DNA of 64,000 nt, from positions 1 through 64,000 of the forward strand of contig QNGE01000952.1 in the NCBI GenBank assembly GCA_008508345.1, in the 5' to 3' direction. Made by a program: the position numbers and the translations under genes. This stretch comes from Paragonimus westermani (taxonomy: Eukaryota > Platyhelminthes > Trematoda > Plagiorchiida > Troglotrematidae). Of this stretch, positions 11,881-22,000 are shown one piece after another (the stretch's first letter is position 1; every line of letters starts with the position of its first letter). The notes beneath the pieces were generated by a model that was given only the letters and a program-made list of their open reading frames with translations, was not told the origin of the DNA and did no database searches.

Positions 11881-12479
11881 GATGCAAATCAAGTATTTCA
11901 GGTCCAGACACGTACGCGACGTTAACAAGGCTGTTGGCTAGTTTCGACCACGTGTGTCTTTTTACGGGTCAGTGTACGCGACTTGAATAATATATTCGAG
12001 GATTTGTTTTATATAGACCCCGTGAAGCGTTTAAAATGCTTTGATGTCAATAGAGCAGAAGTGCAGTTAATCGCCCTAGAAGCGAAAAATCCCTCTTTTA
12101 CCGCCATTTCATGGCGAAAAACGAGAAGAACTTTAGCCAACAGAGAGATGCCTCTATCGTTCTCCAGAACGATTTATACAGTTAAAAGTAACTTAGAATT
12201 CCCTGTAGAAGTTTCGTTTTATCACACAAAACACTCATCAGTTTTCAAATGTAGTCATCCTATTCAGCAGAACAGTTCCGGCTCCCTCATCAGGTCTTGA
12301 TGTCAGAATTGTAGCGACCTCTTAGAATGGCTTAACTTTTGTTGGTATTTTGTAGTGAAATTTGACACTTCCGACCGGGGCATGTTTGGTTAGCCTAATG
12401 GTATGTCTTAGTTCCGCCAATTGGAATTTCCTCACTTTTCCGTTCCGCGCGCTACACGCAAGACGTCATCTGGTTGTAC

Positions 12480-14440
12480 GGTTGATTTTTATCGGTCGTG
12501 GCAAAATACGTAGTATTGCGCTGTTCGTTGTTTTCTGAATTACTGCTATTTGGGGAAACTCACCGTATCTGGGGTGAAACTTTGTGGGAGAGTCACCCAC
12601 AAAATCGACTGATCGTTTTACAGTGCAGTAGGCTTCCTTAAATGGGACTTTGCAAGTGATCCATAAGTTCAGGTTCTGAGATCTAGGTGTTTGTAGAAAG
12701 TACTGACGCAAGTAGATCTGAAACGTTCTGAGTTTAGTTCCGGAGACGGACACAACCTCTGTAACTGATTGTCGAATCTTGTCACTGGGTCCAAAATTCT
12801 GTTGTCCCGAAGGTTTGTTCGAAAGCTTCAACAAATGGAATTCCAGAACGAGAAATCCGGGAAAAGTAAGACAGTGGCATTTAAAAAGAGGTTCTCGCGG
12901 ATTCTACGACGGTTCTAGCAGGTTGACGCCATTAGCACACATATATTCGAACGCATCTGCTCAACAGTAACTCGTAGCGCGTGACTGTATTCAATGCCGA
13001 AGGTACATAAAGACGGGGTGACACTTAGACCGATACTCGACGTGTGTAATTCGCCCTGTCATACTGTTGCGTAATGGCTTGTGGAGCTGGTTAAGAGAGA
13101 GATACTAAGTGAAGTTTGGCAGACACGTTTGAATTTGTCGATTATATATCTCACCCCAACATGTCGGACAAGAAAATGATATCTCTAGATGTTCCGTTCC
13201 TATTTACCAATGTTCCTCTAGTAGAAGCAATACGGTTTTTGTGGTTATATCGAAAGTCGCCGGATTAACGTCGGCCTACCGGTGACAGAGCTGAAGAAGT
13301 AATAATGTTCTGCACTGGCAACATTCCGTTTTAATCCAGTGGTGAGCTTTATTGCCAGATTGATGGTGTGGTATGAGTTCGCCGTTAGGCTCGTTACTGG
13401 CACACATTTTTATGCGCATGCTCGAGAATGACCGGCTGAACGAAACTATTAGAACAACCAGTTATTATCGACGATAAGCAGATGTTTTCTACGTTGTGGA
13501 AAAGACAAAAGATTTACGTAAGCTCTCGACCGGTTTTAACTAGGCGCATAAGAATATCGTGTTCATTTTGGAACAAGAAACTGACGACCGCATGCCATCT
13601 TTGAACGGAGCACTAAAGCGCAGATCAGATGGATCGTTACAGCAAACTGTATGTAGAAAAAAACGTGGGGTTGGCAATGCTCCCACTTCCACAGTTACGT
13701 GCCGATTAGTCTGAAACGGGGTCTTGTACGCTGCTTGACAAATAGAGCAGAAAGTTTCTGTACGAAAGATACGACAGAATAGGAGCCAAGTATGATACAG
13801 GATATCCTTTCTAGCAATGCTTATCCTGAGAAATTCATTACCAGAAACATGCAAGAGAGACCACTGCAAGCCCCAATTAACACAGTTGTTATGAAGAAGA
13901 TCTCTATAAATTTGAATTTCAAAGGCGACGCAGCAGCCGAGGTGATAACGCCTTGACTAACTGATGGAACTGGTGGTACCTACTATGCTTCAAATCCCGT
14001 CGTAACGTTTCACTCGAAACAACCGGTGTCACTTAATCTGAAAGGTAGTATGTCTAGCAGTGCTGCATCGTTTTTGACCTTTTTATTGGGCTGTTTCTAT
14101 GGTTCAATATATATTGGTCGCACCACTAGACGTTTATCGGAAAGAACCTGTGAACACTGTCCAGCGTGGCTCCGCCCCAGAATATCAAAGAAAATTAACT
14201 TATCCATTCTGGCCCAACTAATTCACTGTGACTGACAAACAAGCACGGGCAGGGTGTTTCGCATCGTCTACCGCGTCCCGGCCACCACGTCACGAAAGAT
14301 CAAGTGGTTCATCCTGTCTATAGCCGAGGCAGTAGCAATCGGACTACCTCAGCCGGATGTGTGTTCAGATCGGTTCGTTTGCAACTTGGGATTACCGTGA
14401 CTAAACGCGCACACTGAGCTCACGGAGCAGTTTGATCACG
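12480..14440 (+). mobile_element. Penelope-like element 1: RT plus GIY-YIG, heavily mutated
   Basis: An N-terminal marker of PLEs (ILSLGPKFCCP) lies near 12,774. The PLE finger motif follows near 12,990 (MPKVHKDGVTLRPILDV), then KKMISLDVPFLFTNVPLVEA near 13,170, a decayed palm, and LNGALKRRSDGSLQQTVCRK near 13,600. Near 14,100 the GIY-YIG endonuclease remnant reads SIYIGRTTRRLSERTCEH, and near 14,390 the usual C-terminal Leu-Gly-Leu-Pro end follows. Many stops and frameshifts separate these blocks. PLEs copy themselves by reverse transcription primed at a nick; this copy cannot. The order of blocks, not one long frame, carries the call. Confidence 0.85.
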
Positions 14441-14759
14441 TACCCCCCCCAACTCACCCCAGTTAAAACAGACGTCCTAAAACCTCCCTCCATCATGAGC
14501 AGTAGCATAACGAAGTGATGTTTGTGTTTTACACAAACCCTTCACGCTGGTACCATTTCTGAATAATAACTTCCCTTGTTGTTGCTTGATTTGATATATA
14601 GTTTTACCAGCCTGAGATAAGAATTTATCGGAACCAGTTCTGTTAACTGACACCAAGATGTCTATAATGTCTGCCGTGCTGAACCTACTACGCATCACGG
14701 GGGCATTGGCAGAACCTCCACCGAGTGATATGTGCGTGCACCCATTGCCATTAATTGGG
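14441..14759. other. No gene recognised between PLE 1 and the LINE fragment
   Basis: A 73-codon minus-strand frame (14,477-14,698) is present with no known motif. It includes a run of eight C near 14,447. Likely decayed repeat flank. Confidence 0.4.
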
Positions 14760-15440
14760 AGATTCCAATCTTCCGGCTAGCGCTATATTACGTCTAGATC
14801 AATCTGCAGTACAGTGGGATCAGTGGCATTCCAGTTTTTTAGGTCGTCGGCGCACAGAAGGGCATTGCCGGAAGTATTTCCCGGAAGGTGGCTGGTGGAA
14901 ATAAGAAAACGCAGGGTGTAGCAATGACCCTTGGGGAACTCTTGTAGAAATCAAGGAAGGAGGCAAACGTTCTGATCCATTTTTATTTCTGGAGTTTCTG
15001 TTGTAAAGAAAGGAGGCAATCCAACGTAGAACCTCGCTTTGAATGTCATAAGCCTCTAGTTTATTCTTGAGGTACAATGCGAGACACCGTCAAATGCCCT
15101 GACGAAGTCAATGAAGATAGCATCTGAGATGAAGCTATTGTCTGCCGCCTCTGTCAGAATAGGTATGAAAATGAGCACACTTGTTATGTGTGATCGGTTA
15201 GGTAGGAAGACGGCTTGGTAAGGAGTAGTTGGGGATGGCATTCTTTAGTAAATACCCCGGTGTCTTTCAAGAAACGCCAGCAAGGCTGACTAGCTTAAAG
15301 TTAGCAAGAGAGTGCCGGCCGCCCACTTTAGAGATTGGTGTGACCGTTACCTACTTCCAGGCCCTAGGGAGAATGCCGATCCGGGATGTCTGTTCAAACG
15401 GCTTATCACTCTCTCTCCCAGGCGTCCATCACTGACGATG
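14760..15440 (-). mobile_element. LINE fragment B' (same family as copies A-C), minus strand
   Basis: Reading the minus strand downward gives VTVTPISKVGGRHSLA, then AIFIDFVRAFDGVSHC, then KLEAYDIQSEVLRWIASFLY and a VPQGSLLHP box, then a frameshifted catalytic region and WNATDP-like residues at about 14,820. These follow the order of the reverse-transcriptase ORF in copies A and C. It ends where copy B begins on the other strand, so B' and B are arranged head to head. Confidence 0.82.
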
Positions 15441-15449
15441 ACGAGGTCG

Positions 15450-16610
15450 TGCAGAGAGAGCCTAACCAGAGGGACGTCGCGTAAGGGTGGTGGCATGATG
15501 TGTGTATGGTGTCCGTCGTATCAGCAACGATAAGCAGATCGAGAATGCGTTTCCGTCGTTCTCTCGTGCATAACCCAAAGGCTCATGAGACACATGGAGA
15601 GGTTCTCGGCCGGACTGCAACTTTTCTTGGCAACGGAACTTCCGGAGTTAAGACCTGTAAGGACCTTTCCCCAGACTCTACTGGGAATTCTCAAGGATCG
15701 GCACTTGGTCCGCTAATGCTTCTGATACTTATCAGCAACCTTCTCCACCTTATTTCTAGCAACTCCCTCCTTTGTGCAGATGATTTTAAAACCTGGAGCT
15801 CTTGTGACCCCAGTACACCGAGAATTGACCTTAACTGTATAAGATGCTGGTCAGTTGAGTCAGTCATTCCTAAGACAACAGAATTTGTGCATGTATGTCG
15901 CCCGGGGAAGACCCAGGAAACTATTCGTGATACGCAGTATGCAAAGTGTGATGAATACCGCGAAGGTTGACCTTAAAAAAGACTTAAGGATTTGGCCGTC
16001 GTCTGGTTTATCCTTGTTTTATCCCAACCAGAGAACCACCAAAGAGATGCTTAGGACACTTGGAATGTCAAAAAAAGCATTTTCCCTCATAGACGGGCGT
16101 GCCTTTCAAACGCTTTGCAGGCTGTATATAAGACCACAGCTTGAGTACACCAGTCAAGTCGCATACACTGGTTTGAAGAAGGACGTGCCCGCCACTGAAC
16201 GTGCCCAGTGTGTCGTTTTCAAAATATTCACTGGCCTCTGGCATTTTTTCTACGAGTCTCGTCTTGAAATTCTTGATGTTCATCCAGTTCAGTTCCGAAG
16301 ACCCCGCGGTGGCTAATTCTTTACGCAGGGACCTCCCACTAGAGTTTGCTAGCTTCTGTTCAGAGTAGCGTTTCGGGGCCTCATCAGATTCTCACCTACC
16401 AAAGAAACCGTTAGATTATTACAATGCTTTGTTCTTGGTACCTTGTGCATCCCCCATGAGCGGTGCTACAACCTGTTTTCAATGGCTGTCTTTCAGGTCA
16501 ACAGAGAACTTCTGGATATTGAAACGGACAAACTTACTCTATTCGGGTGACTTGAGCTTCCAACCTCGAACCTGCGGGCAAGTCGAAAAAATCACTGAAG
16601 TCCTAGTGAG
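15450..16610 (+). mobile_element. LINE copy B (CR1/jockey-like), palm to 3' tail
   Basis: Starts inside the reverse transcriptase (NPKAHETHGEVLGRTATFLG), continues through SQGSALGPLMLLILISNLLH and a catalytic box reading CADDFKTW, where Y is replaced by C but both Asp remain, then DLKKDLRIWPSSGLS and the RPQLEYTSQVAYTGLKKD block. The shared 3' tail (gtgctacaacctgttttcaa, then a ggtcaacagag box) is at about 16,450-16,520. Frameshifted near 15,900 and 16,310. Confidence 0.85.
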
Positions 16611-16879
16611 AAACTGATTCCCGGTTTATCTTGGGCGCATTGAGGTCGTCCATAACAAGCAGATGAGTTCAACGTTGTAGTCCTAGAAAATTGTCTGGGT
16701 CACTTGGAAAAGTATCTCCTTCGCAGACGTCGGATAAGAGGGAGAGATGAATTACCTCAACTTGGGGTCAGCCTTGGCCACTCAAAGCTAGTCGAAGCCA
16801 CAGAATGTCACATTAATCAGAGACCTGGGATCCACCAATAACCACGGGTACCAAAAGACATTGCAGAAGACAAATAGAA

Positions 16880-18745
16880 GAGTCCTCATCCTCCCTCGAG
16901 CGGAGTCAGTTCAGACACTCAGTGCACTGTCAAGTACGCCACATGTAAGTTATTCAGGGAGTGCTGCTCGACAGTCTACAACGTCGCATCCCTGAGCGGG
17001 CATCCTGTACTACCGCTGCAAGCGTTCAGGCAACCACTGGTGACTGCTGAGTTTGCTGTGCTAGATGTTGAAGACCTTTTGCTGAAGGTTAATTCATACA
17101 GTGCAATGGGTCCTGACATGATCCATCCCAGAATACTCAAGGAAACAGTTGTTAGTCTGGCTGAACCCCTTTACAAGCTGTTTAAGCAAACACTCTAGAC
17201 CAGCATCCTCCCTAGCGCATAGAAAGAGGCGACGGTCACACCCATATTTAAATTGGGTGACCGGCACTCTCCGGCTAGCTCTCGGCCAATCAGCCATACT
17301 AGTATCCCGTGCAAGATAACGGAGCGCCTACCAAAGCGCTCCATGCTCAATCACTTCTTATCGAATAATCTCTTGTCTTTCATCCAGCATGGCTTCCTTC
17401 CTAATCGGTCATGCATAACAAACATGCTTATTTTCATGGATGGTCTGAGGGAGGCCAAAGACAATGGTCTCATCTCAGACGCTATCTTGTTTGATTACGT
17501 CAAGACTTTTGGCCGTGCCCCACACGCCCCCCGAAGCACAAACTGGAAGCCTATGGTATTCAAGGAGGGGTTCTTCGCTGGGTTCCCTCGTTTCTTGGTA
17601 ACAGAACTTTTAGAGTTAAGGCCGGATCAGACCTTTCGTCTCCCCCTTTCATTTCTGCGGGAGTTCCCCATCGGTCGGTGCTAGGTCCTTTGTTATTCCT
17701 CATTTACATCAACGACCTTCCAAACAATATTTCCAGCAACGTCCTCTTATACGCAGACGACCTAAAAATTTGGAATGCCACTGATCCCAGTGCACTACAA
17801 ATTGATCTTGACGTGAAAATAAATGTGGTCACATGTCACTCGGTGGAGATTCTTTCAATGTCTTCATATCTAATAGTGCATCTAGCGCAGTATATATCAT
17901 GAGAATCGACCTGAAGAAAGATCTGGGCATCTGGTTGTCGTCTAACTTGTCCTTCACGTATCACCATGAGACGGTGGCAAAAAATGGATTTGCCGCTCTT
18001 ATGATGATCAGGCGCACTTTCCTCTGCATGGACAAGAAAGCTTTTCAAACGCTTTACGGGATTTATATAAGACCGCTCCTTGAGTATGCCAATCAGTTCG
18101 TGTATACCGCCCTGAAGAGAGACATATTAGCTGTTGAGCGTGTCCAGCGTGCGGCTATCAAGATAGTCGCGGGCCTGAGTAATGTTGCTTACGAGTCTCG
18201 ACTTGAACTTCTTGAACTGTACCTACTTGATTGTCGAAGACTCCGCGATGATTTAATACTCACACAATTCTTCTTCAGAGTGAGTCTTGTAGAACAGTTC
18301 TTCACAATAGCGAATGGTGACGGCCGGCGAGGACGTGATAGAAAGCTCTCCAAGCTTCGCCCTCGGACCTTTCTTAGGCAGCAGTTCTTTTCTTACAGGG
18401 TTAATAATTATTGAAACAGCCTCCTTTCCAAGGTAGTCAGCAGCGCTTCTAGGGATCGTTTTAAAGCTTTGCTTGATTCTCATTTATCTAAAATTGCATT
18501 GTTCAACTAATCTTACTTGGTGCTTGGTAATCACTGTAATCCCCAGGAGCAGTGCTACACTGTGTTTTCAATGGTTGCCTTTCAGATCAACAGACGCCCG
18601 CTGACACTGAGCAAGGAAAACCTACTGGATCCGGGAACCTTGGGCCGCTGCCTCCAACCCGTGTATCAATCTCTGAATCGCTGTAAGCCAGGTCACCGTA
18701 AAAACAAGCCCGCGAACAAATCGCTGAAAATTACTTGGATGTGTC
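16880..18745 (+). mobile_element. LINE copy C (CR1/jockey-like), nearest the channel gene
   Basis: The best-preserved copy. Order: AMGPDMIHPRILKETVVSLA, then KLFKQTL with an in-frame TAG, a second TAG before KEATVTPIFK, then SFIQHGFLPNRSCITNMLIF, GPLLFLIYINDLPNNISSN and an intact catalytic box YADDLKIW. The post-palm block follows (RPLLEYANQFVYTALKRD, ERVQRAAIKIVAGLSNV), then LRPRTFLRQQFFSYRV, a stop at about 18,412, and the 3' tail shared with A and B. At least two nonsense codons and one frameshift near 17,620 make it inactive. Its 3' end lies about 190 bp upstream of the potassium-channel start codon, so it may supply or disturb promoter sequence. Confidence 0.9.
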
Positions 18746-18934
18746 GTATGGATTGAAAACGCAGTCTGATGAACGTCCGCATCACAGCAGCCGAGTATTG
18801 AAGCGTAAATGGGAGTAATTTTTCATGAACTCCTGAATATGAAAATGAAATTGAGATGGATTGAATTGGGATCTTCAAGGTTGTTCGGGATAAGTGCGAC
18901 TTTTAAAATGTGAGCGTGTGTTCTTCATGTTGCG

Positions 18935-19010
18935 ATGCCCATTAAAAGGGGTCACGTTGCTCCGCAAAATACGTATATCGTCACCCTCATTCGGAGTTTT
19001 GACCAACAAT
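18935..19010 (+). CDS. KCNH2: ERG channel exon 1: PAS-cap
   Basis: Codes for 25 residues plus one base: [15 protein letters not shown] then [10 protein letters not shown]. Human KCNH2 starts [14 protein letters not shown], so this ATG is almost certainly the real start. The PAS-cap interacts with the gating machinery and slows deactivation in ERG channels. The donor is CAAT/gtaagt. No other in-frame ATG is needed upstream. Confidence 0.93.
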
Positions 19011-22000
19011 GTAAGTGTTTCCATTTATAACCATTCTTTAGGCCATAACTTTTTGGCTGCAAACGCCATGTTTGTGACCAAACCGGTCGTATATTGTAGC
19101 GAGGGCTTATGCGATCTACTAGGATATACGAAGGCACAGCTGATGTTGAAGTCCTCTGCACTGAAGGTGCTTTACGGTCAGGAGACCTCTCAGGATTCCA
19201 TTGAGTCCTTGTCTAACTCACTCAGCGAAACAAAGGAAACAGAGGTTTCTATTTGTTTCTACACCAAGAATGGTATGTTTCATGTAAACAATGCCGACGT
19301 TTGATTAAGGTTCGGCTATCCATTGTAAAATAAGCGTCACCCCAGTCCGGGATGAGACCGGACAGCTGCCACTGTATCTTCTTTTCTTTCATCGAGAGAA
19401 CGTTGATGACACAGTACAGAATACCTTCAACAAACGTGGGTGTTCATTATACGCATGTATTTTTGTGTAGGATATAGCATGCGCACACGCCTGCAACTGA
19501 AATCTTTTCTTTTGACCCGGAACACTGCGGATGCCCATAAACGGGTCCGTCACTCCGATTCTGGAAGTGAGTCTCATTTTAGTAATGGGGTATGTTACAG
19601 GATCTACATTGACCTCACCTTCGCCTTCGAGTAAAGTTGAAGCTGATAAGGTTGGTCTGCCGGACTGTAAAAACACATCCAGCGTCGCTGGTAAGTTAAT
19701 TGCGTTGTCACTTGTTCCCTGATTTGGAAGCCTTGTTTCCAAACATTGACCAAACATAACACTGTTATCCATTTGTGGAGGGAACGCGTATTTACTCAAC
19801 ATCTTCCATTTACCTGCACTTTTTTGCAGACATTCGAAGTCGACATCCAGAAAATCCAGAAGCAGTTTCAGACAATTCGAATCACGAAGCTGCCGCTACT
19901 GTTTTTGGAGAAAAGGAAGCTACGTGTCCGTCCGATAAGTCAACATCCGGGCGGTACAAGCAGGCCCGTCCGTTGTCTTTACTACTTGCTAGCAACCATG
20001 AATCAGACCGTAGTTCACCGCACTTTCTTACTGTACCTTCATCAAAATTAGCGATTGATCGAGAGCCTGCCCCACAGATTTCTCCCGTGAGACGTCGTCC
20101 GGCCACATGGTATCGTGACCGAATTGCGAGCGAGGACAACCTTGAACCAATGTTGCCACAAATATCCCGCGTACGTTCTGGCATTCCTACTAACCTGGCG
20201 GATTCTGAGGCACTACGGCTAGTGCTGAGCGGTCATCCGGAACCGACGAAAGCGTCGGTAACAGAGAAGTTCGCCCAAGTGTGTAATCTTATTACCTATG
20301 CTAGCTTTTTTTCACGCATGTGCATATATTTGTTACCAAACAACTGGAAGTGGGACGCACACTTCTGACGTAAAAGCTGAAACGCCACAAAACGTGTTCC
20401 CATCCAACACTCACCAAGGGACATATGTAGATATGGCGCAGCGCCGTTCGATGCCAGATTTGAGCAAAAAGATTTGGGCACAGGTTCAAGTGCCTATATA
20501 TATATATATGCTCAAATCTGGCATCGAACGGCGCTGCGCGATTCAACTCGTCAAGCACTCTGTTCTCTCCAGGTTTCCTCAGTGTGTAAGTTGTACGTAT
20601 CTAGTGCCCGACCTTTCGTGGTCATTGGCCTGATTGTGCTAGTCCGTAGTTCGAACAAGTGAGATGACGGTATGATGTGTTCAGGGTTTGGACTGCGTAT
20701 CACGTCAGCTGTAGTGAACATGACGACTGATATCGTGGGGATTTCAATTCCTTATTTGACACTTAGCATTTATAGGCCACATGCTGGACAGTTGCTGCTT
20801 CTCCCACCCGTTGTCGCATCAGATATCGACGTAACCCGATTAAAAATCCGGTGGTCCAAGTTTCTTTGCTCACAGATTACACTTGAACAATCGGCCACTT
20901 AGAAAAGCGATCAAAGGTTACCGCAGTGAAAGTTCTATGCGCGGTCGCGTGAAAAGGTCGCATACGGCATCGGATTTTCGACCACGAAAAAGAAGTGTTC
21001 TGTGCAATGCAGCACGTCTCGAATAATGTTTCCCTTTTCGTGAACCTTAGTGCAACTTATATCGTTCAGAAAATGCTCAGTTACTCAACCTTCCCCTTTT
21101 TTCAGTGATTGTTGATGGTTGTTTTACCGTTAATACGCGAATTTATGCAGTTCGGGTGGTGGGAACGCAGTTGTGCTGTCTGAATATATGTAATGAGGTA
21201 TAACGAAATCTAATCTACTTTGTTTTAGCTTCCGTCGTAGCATCGTAACACTCGAACACAGCTGGTGAGATTTATTAACTAAAATTAGAAGGAATCTATC
21301 ACGCATCATAGAAAGAATAGGACCGTTACAGTTTTTCATAGGGTCTTGGCGAGTTTAGCACTCGGAAATGCAGGAAGAGTTGTTTTAGGCACATTTAACA
21401 TTTAGAGGGTTTATATTGGACACCATCTATAGAGAATAAGAAGTCCATTGGACGCGCTTCGCTCGTGTAGATGCTTCCAATTCATTTGTTTGGGAACGAT
21501 ACTACAGTAATTATTTGAAAGCGCCTTAACAACCTAGTTCTTGTTTCCAGGTTTTCGTACGATATCCCAATATAACGGGGAAAGTTCGTTAGTTCAGCGT
21601 ACTCACTCTTCGCCTTTCCCGTGAAGGCGTTAGGTTGCTAATCCGTACACACCCCAAGTAATCACCGATATTTTCGGTTAACTCCGACAACAGCGTGCAT
21701 TTTCTTCGATTACTTGATGCTTTTCACTTAAGGTCACTTCAGTTTTGACCCAAAGTTTTATTTGCCTTCGGGGTTGTATCACTGCTGGCAGTGGTGCTCT
21801 GCAAGACAACTTACGTATCGTTGGAGGCCAGTTGACTTTTGCTAATCTGAGGCAGTTCCAATCCCTGCTGGGCTTCCACTGTTTATTGGGGGCAGGGCGT
21901 GCAGCGTTACTGTTCGTACAGTACTGCTCAGCAGTTGCAAAGCCTGGCCTATCTACCCCACACGCTCACAGGCTATCTATCGTTGCCAATCATCATTTGC

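Noticed and set aside
16370..16400. Minus-strand CTGATGAGGCCCCGAAAC resembling a hammerhead core
   Set aside because: It lies inside the LINE coding region (serine-asparagine-leucine end block shared with copies A and C), and no stem II or flanking stems can be formed.
18894..19304. Single 136-codon ORF over the PAS region
   Set aside because: It merges exon 1 sequence in the wrong frame with exon 2 and runs into micro-intron 2. The spliced model explains both ends better.
20279..20368. Extension of channel exon 6 to the stop at 20,366
   Set aside because: The match to ERG proteins stops exactly at SVTEKFAQ and resumes in exon 7. The donor at 20,279 is acceptable.
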